From assembly GCA_016208165.1 (NCBI GenBank), contig JACQYL010000105.1, positions 1-45,392 of the forward strand: a stretch of DNA of 45,392 nucleotides, given 5' to 3'. Below are positions 37,873-45,392 of this stretch, one piece after another. The translations under genes and the position numbers were made by a program. Source of the stretch: Deltaproteobacteria bacterium (GTDB taxonomy: Bacteria > Desulfobacterota > Desulfarculia > JACQYL01). Each line of letters opens with the position of its first letter. The stretch's first letter is position 1. The notes under the pieces were generated by a model that did no database searches, had not been told where the DNA came from, and saw only the letters and a program-made list of their open reading frames with translations.

Positions 37873-38304
37873 ATGCCCGGCTCGTGGTCCGCGGCCTTCA
37901 GCCGTTCTTCAGAGGCGGAGGCCAAAGAACGTCCACGCGGAACCTCTCCGGCCAAAGGCGCCGCCGACCCCATGCGGATGTGCGCCGGTTTTTCTCAAGC
38001 ACGCGCAATCACCGTAACTACCACCCCCGATGATTTAAGACGTACAGTAAGTTGGGTTGAGCACTGCGAAACCCAACCACATGGGGCATCCGTTGGGTTA
38101 CGCTCGCAAACCCAACCTTGTATCTGGTGGCATGGAACCCACCCCCTCTCCGAACCTATCCGCCATTCACTCACACATTACGCGGAAGTGCTCCCTTTAC
38201 CGAGAAGACGCATGAAAGGAGAAAAGGGCTCAAGCCAAGTATATCCGTGAAGGGCATTGCGTTGCTGAAGTGGATGTCGACCCGATCCGCTCGATCGAAC
38301 AGCC
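37873..38304. other. Intergenic region with paired hairpin repeats
   Basis: There is no gene, and no LarC2 remnant was recognised in any frame. Two hairpins are described separately at 38051-38116. Confidence 0.4.
38051..38116. repeat. Two hairpin repeats (GTTGGGTT/AACCCAAC)
   Basis: GTTGGGTT (38051) pairs with AACCCAAC (38070-38077), and a second GTTGGGTT (38092) with AACCCAAC (38109-38116). The second hairpin has a GCTCGC centre like the one at 24-57. These are probably copies of one dispersed repeat. Confidence 0.55.
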
Positions 38305-39417
38305 TTACCTGGTTTCTCTTAGAACGTGGGTAATTCTGGGGTCAGGCAGAAACGGACCTCTGAGAACAGCCATTCCCGTTTCCTCACCCGCCGAGGTGAA
38401 GCGACAAGTGGGGCTTCCATTCCGGTGGTAAAAGACGACGGTATCACCTTCCAAACCCCACCGGGATTCGTTGGGGTGGCTGTATCCTTCGATCCGTCCG
38501 TCGGGCAACAGCCTGATTCGGTCTGCGATTATACTCCCGTCGCCCCGACCAAACTGCCACACCAATAGGGTGACATCGATTTGAACCTTTTGAGTCTTTC
38601 CCTTTTCCCTTAGAACGTGGGTAATTCCGGGGTCAGGCAGGAAAGAGCCTCTGAGAACAATCCCCCCTGCTTCCTGACCCGCCGAAGTGAAGCGACAAGT
38701 GGGGCTTCCACTTTGGTGGTAAAAAACCACGGTATCACCTTCATAACCCCACCGGGATTCGTTGGGGTGGCTGTATCCTTCGATCCGTCCGTCGGGCAGC
38801 AGCCTGATCCGGTCCGCGATTATACTCCCGTCGCCTCGACCAAATTGCCAGTCCGTGAGGGTGACGTCCGTTTGAGCCTTTCTATGGATTTTAACATGAA
38901 CAGGCGGGGACTCGTTGAGGGTGGTGTCCGTGGGTCGGATCTTTGCGCCGAACAAGTCCTTTAGGAGGCTACGGCTCATGCCGGTGATCAGGTCCACGTC
39001 GTCTCCGGTCACATTGCTTCCGAGTTTCGCTTCCCCGGTAACCACGTTGAGCATTCGGGAGTTTATGGTATAGGCCCCCCCTATTTTCACCACGGAGCCC
39101 ACCACGATGAAGTCCGCTCCCAGCAGTTTTCCTAATTGGACAACGCTTTCGTCGTCCAAGAGACCGGATTGCCGGAGTTCATGCTCTTTTATAGCCTTGC
39201 CAATCTGGGCGCGCTCAATAACTCTGAATTTCTCGGTGCCGATCAGTTCGGTACGCATGATCTCAGCCACCGCCTTGCCAAGGTGCTCCTCGGAACCAAT
39301 GCTTTCGAAGTCCAGCACAGCCACGGTGGGTCTAATGTCCGGCAGTCCTGTGTTCGGGTTCCACGCAGACAAAATCGCGGCTGTGACTAAGACTACCTTG
39401 AGAAACCTCCGGCACAT
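38305..39417 (-). CDS. CsgG/LpoB-like secreted protein with a duplicated C-terminal module
   Basis: This 370-residue protein has an N-terminal signal peptide (FLKVVLVTAAILSAW) without a lipobox Cys. Residues about 30-165 match the CsgG/FlgO/LpoB-type domain: PTVAVLDFES, HLGKAVAEIMRTELIGTEKFRVIERAQIGKAIKEHEL, LLGADFIVVGSVVKIGGAYTINSRMLNVVTGE. These proteins work in outer-membrane assembly or secretion. The C-terminal part holds two near-identical copies, 97 residues apart, of a beta-rich module (DWQFGRGDGSIIADRIRLL then GRIEGYSHPNESRW). The DNA of the copies is almost unchanged, so the duplication is recent. It is a single gene with CTGGAG upstream of the ATG. Confidence 0.8.
   Translation of the reverse strand: MCRRFLKVVLVTAAILSAWNPNTGLPDIRPTVAVLDFESIGSEEHLGKAVAEIMRTELIGTEKFRVIERAQIGKAIKEHELRQSGLLDDESVVQLGKLLGADFIVVGSVVKIGGAYTINSRMLNVVTGEAKLGSNVTGDDVDLITGMSRSLLKDLFGAKIRPTDTTLNESPPVHVKIHRKAQTDVTLTDWQFGRGDGSIIADRIRLLPDGRIEGYSHPNESRWGYEGDTVVFYHQSGSPTCRFTSAGQEAGGIVLRGSFLPDPGITHVLREKGKTQKVQIDVTLLVWQFGRGDGSIIADRIRLLPDGRIEGYSHPNESRWGLEGDTVVFYHRNGSPTCRFTSAGEETGMAVLRGPFLPDPRITHVLRETR
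38321..38880. repeat. In-frame tandem duplication, 291-bp period
   Basis: Unit 1 begins at 38321 (AGAACGTGGG) and unit 2 at 38612, a 291-bp step equal to 97 codons. Long stretches are identical, including the segment around GGGATTCGTTGGGGTGGCTG. It lies inside the CsgG/LpoB-like gene and keeps the frame. Confidence 0.85.
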
Positions 39418-39703
39418 GGTACGACTCCAGTATAGGAAATGATCCCCCGGCCGATGGAGAAAAGGAAGGGGAAACCGTACCCTCCGAATTCACCACGAAC
39501 CTACATCGTCGAGCGCATCAAGCAGAGACCCCAAGGCCTAAATTGCGCAAAAAGATTTTACCGCTCTAGTAGGACCTTGGCAAATGATCATGATCTCGTT
39601 TGTCCTGACTTGTGAAAGCCTCCTCGCTCTGTTATCGCGCCCGGAATCGGAGGGAGTTCCGGAAAAAGGACAGGTGTCGAACCTGTTTCAAGATGTTTGA
39701 TGA

Positions 39704-39907
39704 TTACTTGCGGACTCTTGTAATGGTGCCGTCACTCAGCATCTGATTAAACTGAGACAATAAAGCCTTCTCTTCCTTATCCAGAGTATTGTCATTTTGG
39801 GATAGAATCATAATATCTTCATACTCTTTGGGTGTTATTTCAAGATCCGTGATGGCATGCTTAATGATCTCTTTCAGATTTCCGGCGCTCTTACTTGGTG
39901 TCTTCAT
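39704..39907 (-). CDS. Small acidic protein, possibly TerB/EF-hand-like
   Basis: This is a 67-residue helical protein of lower G+C than its neighbours. The segment NDNTLDKEEKALLSQF resembles an acidic D-x-N-x-x-D loop followed by a helix, and the end, MLSDGTITRVRK, is a common closing pattern of small TerB-like proteins. Metal binding is only a guess. AAGGGGA lies about eight bases before the ATG. It is isolated, with unassigned DNA on both sides. Confidence 0.6.
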   Translation of the reverse strand: MKTPSKSAGNLKEIIKHAITDLEITPKEYEDIMILSQNDNTLDKEEKALLSQFNQMLSDGTITRVRK

Positions 39908-40713
39908 CGATTTTCCCCTTGTCTTTGTATAGCTTACCGTTAACTGTCCAAATGCTTTATTATGAACACCTTTAATAGGTGAGCATTTTGAAAAAATGGT
40001 GAAGCCATCGCTCTCAATCTATCGGCGGAACTTGATAGAAAGCCGTTTATTCATGCAGATTCAGTGAAATCACGAGCTGTGCATCATCGGCGCCATCTCG
40101 TCAAAAACAGGAGGCCCTGTAGTCACAGTAATCTGCGGCTTTTCTAGTAGCGAAAGTTAAATGGAGTGTCAAGTTCAATAGGCGAAAGACAACCACTCAA
40201 CGGTCCCATGCCCAGTCCCCGCGAAGACAGCGCCGATCAGCACGGTTGACCCGAACGATTCAGCGACTGAAAAACGGTACGAGGAAACACGGCGCCAGGA
40301 GTGGTCCTGCTCTAAAATCGTGGAAAAAGAAGGAGCCGGGAGTTAATGCAAGATTTGATCCCTAAGAAAGCTGATAATCACTTAGATCCGGTTTCGAAAA
40401 TTCGAAACATCGACCATACCGTGGGCCGAGCCGTATTTTTTGAAGCACAACAGGCCGTAATTGCATCAAGGAGGCATGGCTTGTGAAACGCCTTGAGAGA
40501 ATCCGACAGGAGAGGTATTATCGAAAAACACGGAAAATGGTTCCAATCAGGTTTGGAGGTCGTATTTTAAGGGCTTTTAGCGGTTTCACGCACCTTTCTA
40601 TCATTTCAGCCAAAGCAAGGACTTCGAGAACGGGCGGAATAGGTATCCGGAGGCCGTGGATGAGAGAACCGCCGCATAATCTGCGATAACCATTTATCGT
40701 AAGGAGTTCGTCC
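39908..40713. other. Intergenic region, possible small frames before the AOR pair
   Basis: About 800 bases of lower G+C. Two short frames near the end have ribosome sites. 40346-40486 (46 codons, starting MQDLIPKKADNHLD) has GGGAG upstream. 40483-40689 (68 codons, GTG start, MKRLERIRQERYYRK) has AAGGAGG eight bases upstream and overlaps the first by four bases, as coupled genes do. Neither resembles a known family. No molybdenum/tungsten cofactor riboswitch was recognised. Confidence 0.35.
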
Positions 40714-40932
40714 ATGTCCGACATCATCGTACATGAAGAGAAATGCAGTGGATGCAACACCTGTGAGCTTTGGTGTTCCTATGCATTTCAGGGATCGTTC
40801 AACCCTCTCCTGGCTCACATTCACAATGATTTCGTCCCAGGACAAGGGTTCAAGATCACTTTCACGGAGGACTGCAATAGCTGCAGGATCTGCGTGGAGC
40901 ACTGTGTGTACGGAGCGTTGTCCCTCGAATAG
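40714..40932 (+). CDS. 4Fe-4S ferredoxin-like subunit
   Basis: This 72-residue protein has two four-cysteine cluster motifs: CSGCNTCELWC near residue 11 and CNSCRICVEHC near residue 54, each fitting a [4Fe-4S] cluster. There is no signal peptide, so it is cytoplasmic. It lies nine bases before the AOR gene and is probably its electron acceptor or small subunit, taking low-potential electrons released on aldehyde oxidation. GTAAGGAG lies upstream of the ATG. The upstream frame at 40483 ends 24 bases earlier. Confidence 0.9.
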   Translation: MSDIIVHEEKCSGCNTCELWCSYAFQGSFNPLLAHIHNDFVPGQGFKITFTEDCNSCRICVEHCVYGALSLE

Positions 40933-40941
40933 GAGGAAGAG

Positions 40942-42798
40942 ATGAAGGACTTCTTCGGATATGCCGGTACGATACTGGAAGTGAACCTAAGCGACGGTAA
41001 AATACAACAAACGCCTCTGGAGGACGCGCTTGCCGGGAAGTTTATCGGCGGGATCGGAATGAGCACCAAACTGCTCTACGATCGCATAAAACCCGGCGCG
41101 GATCCGCTTTCAGAGGACAATGTCCTGGTCATGGGGTCGAGCCCCCTCAACGGCACGTTCGCTCCGACGGCCGCGCGAGCCGAAATAACTGCCAAGTCCC
41201 CGCTCAGCGGGCTCATCGGCTGGGCGAATACGGGGAATTCGGTGGCCAACATGCTTAAATACGCCGGCTACGATCAGTTGGTGGTGACCGGCGCCGCGGA
41301 CACCCCGGTGTACCTGAAGATCGACGACGACTCCGTCGAGATATGCGACGCCACCCGTCTCTGGGGAAAGGACGCTTGGGAGACAACGGATGTCCTTTGG
41401 AAAGAGCTCGGCAAAGACTACCGGGTAACGTGCATCGGCCCGGCCGGGGAGAACCTGGTGCGATTCGCATGTCCTGTGAGCCAGAAACATTCCGCCGCTG
41501 CCAGGACGGGCATGGGAGCCGTAATGGGCTCGAAGAAGCTCAAGGCCTTGGCCGTGCGCGGGACCAAAGGAATCATCGTTTCCGATAAGAAGAGATTCAT
41601 CGCCCTGGTTGACGAGGCCGTGAACCGGTTCAAGGCGCGGGAAAAGTTGGTGGGGGCGTGGAGAACGTACGGTTTCCTGGCAGGATTTTTACAAGCGGTC
41701 AATCCAGAGGAGTTTCTCCGCCTGAAAGGCGGGTATTATGCCTGCCAATCCTGTCCCGTGGCCTGCAACGCATGGGTCAATATACCGGACGGGAAGTACG
41801 CGGGTCTGAGCTATCTGGCCTCCGCGCCCGGGACGAAGATCATGGTGGATCTGATGCTGGGCCGAATCATTGGGCCCTATGATGAGATATTCAAGTCGTT
41901 GGAGCTGGTCAATAGATACGGGTTGGATTTTTTCTCGGCGATCAGCGGCGTGAGCCTCGCCGTTTCGCTCTATGAGAACAACATCGTAACAAAGGAGGAC
42001 ACCGACGGTCTGAGCCTCGCGTCCGATGCCGAGACCTTCAACGAGCTGTCCCGGAAGATGGCGTATCGTGAGGGATTCGGGGATATTCTGGCCGAGGGCG
42101 TGCACGGCGCCGCGGTCAAGATCGGCAGAGGAGCCGAAGAGTACGACGTCTCCATCCGGGGAGTCGATTCGGCGGTGGGAAAGGGAGGCATACTCGGAGC
42201 AACGGAGACCTTTGGATTTGTCACCAATCACCGGGCCGGCATGATGGAGAGAAGCACGTCCATCTCCTTTCGCAAAAGGGACAGGGAGTCCTACGTGAAG
42301 TACTGCGGCGCCGTCGGGGTGCCTGAAGAGGCCGTGGATCGCGTATGCGACGGGCCGGAGGGGCTCAGCGTGCCGAGATTGACCCGGTACGCCGAGGACA
42401 TGCTCACTCTGGTGGCCATGCAGGGCCTCTGCCGCCGTGCTCCCGTGACACAGGTGTACGACCTGGCTCTCCACGCGGATTTCTATTCCGCGGCCACGGG
42501 AATCGACACGACCGGCCGGGACATCTTGACCTGTGCGGAACGCGTGTGGAATTTGCAGAAGTGCTTCAACGTTAGAGAAGGAGCCACCCGCGCCGACGAT
42601 CGGTTCCCCAAAACGATGCTTCCCATGAAACTTGGAGGCAGCACCCTGGATCAAGACACCATGGATTCGTGGTTGAATGAATACTACGATGAAAGAGGTT
42701 GGGATGTGGAAACAGGAAGACCCACCGTAAGGAAATTACAGGCTATGGGCCTGGAAGACGAGGCCGCCGAGCTCAAACGATCGGGATTGATAAGCTAG
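40942..42798 (+). CDS. aor: Aldehyde:ferredoxin oxidoreductase (tungsten enzyme)
   Basis: This 618-residue enzyme oxidises aldehydes to carboxylic acids (or the reverse) with ferredoxin, using a tungsten bis-pterin cofactor and one [4Fe-4S] cluster. It opens with GYAGTILEVNLSDG and has AARAEITAKSPLSGLIGWANTG in the pterin-binding part. The cluster cysteines are C268, C271, C275 (CQSCPVACNAW) and C497 (QGLCRRAP). KHSAAARTGMGAVMGSKKLKA is also typical. The length is normal. It is cytoplasmic, with AGGAGGAAGAG before the ATG, and forms a two-gene unit with the ferredoxin. The substrate cannot be predicted; members of this family also act on aromatic acids or glyceraldehyde-3-phosphate. Confidence 0.95.
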   Translation: MKDFFGYAGTILEVNLSDGKIQQTPLEDALAGKFIGGIGMSTKLLYDRIKPGADPLSEDNVLVMGSSPLNGTFAPTAARAEITAKSPLSGLIGWANTGNSVANMLKYAGYDQLVVTGAADTPVYLKIDDDSVEICDATRLWGKDAWETTDVLWKELGKDYRVTCIGPAGENLVRFACPVSQKHSAAARTGMGAVMGSKKLKALAVRGTKGIIVSDKKRFIALVDEAVNRFKAREKLVGAWRTYGFLAGFLQAVNPEEFLRLKGGYYACQSCPVACNAWVNIPDGKYAGLSYLASAPGTKIMVDLMLGRIIGPYDEIFKSLELVNRYGLDFFSAISGVSLAVSLYENNIVTKEDTDGLSLASDAETFNELSRKMAYREGFGDILAEGVHGAAVKIGRGAEEYDVSIRGVDSAVGKGGILGATETFGFVTNHRAGMMERSTSISFRKRDRESYVKYCGAVGVPEEAVDRVCDGPEGLSVPRLTRYAEDMLTLVAMQGLCRRAPVTQVYDLALHADFYSAATGIDTTGRDILTCAERVWNLQKCFNVREGATRADDRFPKTMLPMKLGGSTLDQDTMDSWLNEYYDERGWDVETGRPTVRKLQAMGLEDEAAELKRSGLIS

Positions 42799-42968
42799 AA
42801 CCCTTCCCTCGGGCCGTGCGCCAGGTCGGCAGAAAAAGGCAGCAGCGGGTGGTGTCCGGAACCCGATAGAATTCGTATGCGAAAACCCATGAAAAATTCA
42901 AACTGCAAGTTCAGTGGCTTCGTGTTGGATTTCCGCAGGAATGACCGTTTTTTTTATTTCTCGGTTCT

Positions 42969-42993
42969 CGTTCCCAAGTTGCACTTGGGAACG
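42969..42993. repeat. Palindromic repeat CGTTCCCAAGT/ACTTGGGAACG
   Basis: Perfect 11-base arms with a TGC loop. Hairpins of the CGTTCCCAAG type are dispersed in many Desulfobacterota and other genomes. It sits between the AOR gene and the convergent vWA gene and may also end either transcript, though a U-tract is missing. Confidence 0.6.
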
Positions 42994-43044
42994 CGGGGTT
43001 TCGTCATAGCTGCGCTTTGAACTGGAGCTTCGTAGAGAAGCGTA

Positions 43045-45117
43045 TTATTTAATGGTAATCGTCGCCTTGCTTAACATTTTATTGCCCAGACCCAGGATGT
43101 ACCGCACTTCATAGGTCCCAGGCTCTTTGACGCCCTTGATTTTCACCGGATTGTCCTTTGCATAGGAGTAGGTGACATAATTGCCCGGACCCTGGTCGGG
43201 CCGCGCAATGGAGATGTAATCCCCTTTATAGCCCGGCCCCTCCCATGCGACTTCAAACCCTGTATTTACATGTGCAGTTGCCGGTGGTGATACCTTTGCG
43301 CTGACCGCTTCGATCTCAATCGTAGCCTTGGCGAGCAATTTGTTGCCACGGCCCAGGATATAGCGCACTTCATAAGTCCCCGGATCGGACGGCGCCCGCA
43401 CTTTCAATGGCGATCCCTTGCCGGTGTACGTGTAATTCACATAGGTACCCGGCTCCTGGTCCGGCCGCGCTATGGAGATATAGTCCCCCTTGTTGCCCGG
43501 CCCCTCCCAGGTTACGTCAAATTCTGCAGCCACGTCCGCAGAAGCTGGGGCCTGAACCGAAGCAGACACCGCCTTGATCTCAATGGTGGTGGCGGCGAGC
43601 AATTTGTTGCCACGACCCAGGATATAGCGCACTTCATAGGTCCCCGGATCGGACGGCGCCCGCACTTTTAATGGCGATCCCTTGCCGGTGTACGTGTAAT
43701 TCACATAGGTACCCGGCTCCTGGTCCGGCCGCGCTATGGAGATATAGTCCCCCTTGTTGCCCGGCCCCTTCACATAGGTACCCGGCTCCTGGTCCGGCCG
43801 CGCTATGGAGATATAGTCCCCCTTGTTGCCCGGCCCCTCCCAGGTTACGTCAAACTCTGCGGCCACGTCCGCAACCGGGGGCGCATCCACGGAAGCTCTT
43901 ACCCCTTTGATCTCGATAGTCGTCTTGGCCAGCAAACTATTCCCCTTGGCCATAATGTAGCGCACTTCATAGGGACCCGGGTCCGAGGGCGCCCGCACTT
44001 TCAATGGCGATCCCTTGCTGGTGTACGTGTAATTCACATAACTGCCCGGCTCCTGGTCCGGCCGCGCTATGGAAATGTAATCGCTCGGATAGGCGGGTCC
44101 CTGCCATTGGACTTCAAACTCGACGGCGACATCGGCTTCGGCCGGCGCCTGAACCGCGGCCTGCACCGGGGTGACCTTGATGTCGGCGCGCCCGATCGTT
44201 TTTTTGCTCCGGGCGTGGATGTAGCGCAATTCATAGTCCCCCACCTTTCCGGGCGCCGTGAATCCGGCAGGATTGCCATTTTTGGTATACGCATAGTCCA
44301 CATAACGGGCGTCCTCCGAACCCTTTTCCGCAATGGCGATATAGTCGCCGCGACTGTCCGGCCCCTCCCACTCCACGGAAAAGGTCGACCCTGCCGAAAC
44401 GCTCTCCGGACCTTTCAAAACAGCGGCCCCAGGTTCTTCCACGACCGGCGGAGGAGGCGCCTTGACCTCTTCAACGGTTTTGAAAAGCGCTTCACGAAGA
44501 GAACCGGCATCATCCGCGGCCAGAAAAAGCCCTCCGGTCTTATCGGCCAGACAACGCAGCCGACCCTGATCTTCCTGGCTGATGTCAAATCCGATTACAT
44601 GAACCGTGAAATCCATGCCGCTCATGGCCAGTTCGGCTGCAAGGGCGCAGGGATCGACATCGCACGTCTCCAGGCCGTCGCTTACCAGAATAACGGTCGC
44701 CCGCTCTTCGGTATAACGCAAGGCCTGAGCCGCCTGTCGCACCGCCTCGCTCAAAGGGGTCTTGCCCTTGGGGCTGACGGCAAGTATCTTGGCCTTCATG
44801 GCTGCGCCATTGTGAGGCCCCACGGGGACAACCATTTCGATATCTTTGCAGTCGCCTTGTCGGCGATGGCCGTAAACCATCAGGCCGGTCTGAAAATCCG
44901 CCGGCATTTTGTCAATAAGCTCGGTCATCACCTCTTTGGCGATAACGATTTTCGCCCTGCCTTCAACCTGACCCCACATGGACCCGGAGGCATCGAGCAC
45001 CAGCACCACGCGCGGCGAATCGGCCGCCGCTGCATGGACCACACCAACCAGCAATACACACAGAACACACCAAAAGGCCTTCAAGGGAAAAGAACTTGCA
45101 TTTTCAGCGCGGACCAT
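43045..45117 (-). CDS. Secreted von Willebrand factor A protein with five C-terminal beta repeats
   Basis: This 690-residue protein has a signal peptide (FWCVLCVLLVGVVHAAAAD). A vWA domain follows with the metal-binding MIDAS motif DASGSMWG at 42-49, a threonine in GKTPLSEAVRQ and the aspartate of VILVSDGLETCD. After a proline-rich hinge (KAPPPPVVEE, about 240) come five beta-sandwich repeats of about 88 residues. Each has the pattern WEGP, GDYISIARPDQEPG, YVNYTYT, GSPLKVRAPSDPG, YEVRYILG. Modules 3 and 4 are nearly identical. A 23-residue direct duplication (GDYISIARPDQEPGTYV core) interrupts module 3. Extracellular or periplasmic adhesion or metal-dependent binding is likely. The start at 45117 follows GAGAGGTGGAT; the upstream open frame lacks a signal peptide. 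Confidence 0.85.
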   Translation of the reverse strand: MVRAENASSFPLKAFWCVLCVLLVGVVHAAAADSPRVVLVLDASGSMWGQVEGRAKIVIAKEVMTELIDKMPADFQTGLMVYGHRRQGDCKDIEMVVPVGPHNGAAMKAKILAVSPKGKTPLSEAVRQAAQALRYTEERATVILVSDGLETCDVDPCALAAELAMSGMDFTVHVIGFDISQEDQGRLRCLADKTGGLFLAADDAGSLREALFKTVEEVKAPPPPVVEEPGAAVLKGPESVSAGSTFSVEWEGPDSRGDYIAIAEKGSEDARYVDYAYTKNGNPAGFTAPGKVGDYELRYIHARSKKTIGRADIKVTPVQAAVQAPAEADVAVEFEVQWQGPAYPSDYISIARPDQEPGSYVNYTYTSKGSPLKVRAPSDPGPYEVRYIMAKGNSLLAKTTIEIKGVRASVDAPPVADVAAEFDVTWEGPGNKGDYISIARPDQEPGTYVKGPGNKGDYISIARPDQEPGTYVNYTYTGKGSPLKVRAPSDPGTYEVRYILGRGNKLLAATTIEIKAVSASVQAPASADVAAEFDVTWEGPGNKGDYISIARPDQEPGTYVNYTYTGKGSPLKVRAPSDPGTYEVRYILGRGNKLLAKATIEIEAVSAKVSPPATAHVNTGFEVAWEGPGYKGDYISIARPDQGPGNYVTYSYAKDNPVKIKGVKEPGTYEVRYILGLGNKMLSKATITIK
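43701..43838. repeat. Tandem 69-bp duplication in the vWA gene
   Basis: Two head-to-tail units (43701-43769 and 43770-43838) both begin TCACATAGGTACCCGG and are identical as far as I can read. 69 bp is 23 codons, so the frame is kept. The duplicated piece lies inside module 3 and splits it, which suggests a recent slippage or recombination event. Confidence 0.85.
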
Positions 45118-45280
45118 ATCCACCTCTCGAATTGTAATTGCGTCGATTATCGAACACAATCTGTGTTGACCAAACATATTCCGGCATGGGACATAAAATC
45201 ATAGCCGAATGTTTAGAGGAAAATCAATCCAACCCGGATCATGCGACGACTTCCATGTAAAAGCGCTTCCGTAACCATTC

Positions 45281-45314
45281 ACAGGGGGGAACTTTTGAAA
45301 AAGTTCCCCCCTGT
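45281..45314. repeat. Perfect 16-bp-stem hairpin
   Basis: Arm ACAGGGGGGAACTTTT pairs perfectly with AAAAGTTCCCCCCTGT across a two-base GA centre. It lies upstream of the minus-strand vWA gene in non-coding DNA. It is probably a dispersed repeat; a strong terminator for a gene beyond the window edge is possible. Confidence 0.6.
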
Positions 45315-45337
45315 CGCCCCCTTCAAAACGTTTAAAG

Positions 45338-45368
45338 CAGGCCTCACAGCCTTCGGCTGAGAGGCCTG
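45338..45368. repeat. REP-like hairpin, family A
   Basis: Outer arms CAGGCCTC and GAGGCCTG and inner arms CAGCC and GGCTG surround a TTC loop, with an A-A mismatch between the two pairings. It has the same design as the hairpin at 102-126, in the opposite orientation. Confidence 0.6.
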
Positions 45369-45392
45369 GAACAGAGGGGGTCCGGGGGAACA

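Noticed and set aside
39908-40713. Molybdenum/tungsten cofactor riboswitch before AOR
   Set aside because: I could not recognise the conserved core. A covariance-model search would be decisive.
43300-44100. Possible CRISPR array, from the regularly repeated DNA
   Set aside because: The repeats are long, in frame and translate into protein modules. There are no short unique spacers.
44107-45204. Plus-strand frame opposite the vWA gene
   Set aside because: The minus-strand reading has a signal peptide, MIDAS motif and repeats. The plus-strand reading has none.

Overview
The window looks like chromosome of an anaerobic, Gram-negative, motile bacterium, most likely a member of the Desulfobacterota (former Deltaproteobacteria). 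This is inferred from gene content, not from a marker gene. The evidence is a tungsten-type aldehyde:ferredoxin oxidoreductase with its own small ferredoxin, DUF362 and DUF169 proteins, a LarC-type nickel-insertion protein, several secreted proteins, and chemoreceptors of the HAMP-poor kind common in that group. No rRNA, tRNA, CRISPR array, prophage or full insertion sequence is seen.

Layout. 1-2310: a minus-strand operon (HD-GYP protein, GNAT acetyltransferase, DUF169 protein) with palindromic repeats beyond its end. 3033-6848: an orphan periplasmic solute-binding protein followed by chemoreceptor MCP1. 6912-7532: an unknown minus-strand protein. 7681-7792: two clusters of 11-bp-periodic half-sites resembling Pho boxes, lying in front of the phosphate uptake operon pstC-pstA-pstS-pstB-phoU (7944-13483). 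pstC carries an apparent one-base frameshift. 14176-20329: a secreted protein of unknown function, a DEAD-box RNA helicase (minus strand), a PQQ/sorbosone-dehydrogenase-like secreted protein and an AI-2E family membrane protein.

20775-28839 is a chemoreceptor cluster. MCP2 has a duplicated periplasmic sensor. A decayed cheW fragment follows. MCP3 has two complete zinc-type CZB domains placed between its membrane helices. MCP4 is interrupted by an in-frame TAG at an invariant glutamate. All four receptors of the window end in a nearly identical tail (...IPL-x-x-K-x-x-x-DF), and MCP2 and MCP3 also share 3' flanking sequence, so at least part of the cluster arose by duplication.

29129-45117: glutamine-dependent NAD synthase, a secreted beta-helix protein, a short lipoyl-domain-like protein without the modifiable lysine, a DUF362 protein, a short-chain dehydrogenase, a MITE-like repeat, a LarC N-terminal-half protein, a CsgG/LpoB-like secreted protein with a recent in-frame tandem duplication, a small acidic protein, the ferredoxin/AOR pair, and a large secreted von Willebrand A protein with five C-terminal repeats and a very recent 69-bp duplication. 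Hairpin repeats of related sequence lie at both ends of the window.

Functionally the best defined units are high-affinity phosphate uptake (pst-phoU with putative PhoB sites), chemosensing (four receptors, a cheW relic and perhaps the orphan binding protein), and low-potential aldehyde oxidation (ferredoxin plus AOR). The most unusual features are the periplasmic tandem CZB receptor, the disrupted pstC and MCP4 genes, the lysine-less lipoyl-like protein, the LarC1-only gene and the two recently expanded secreted proteins.
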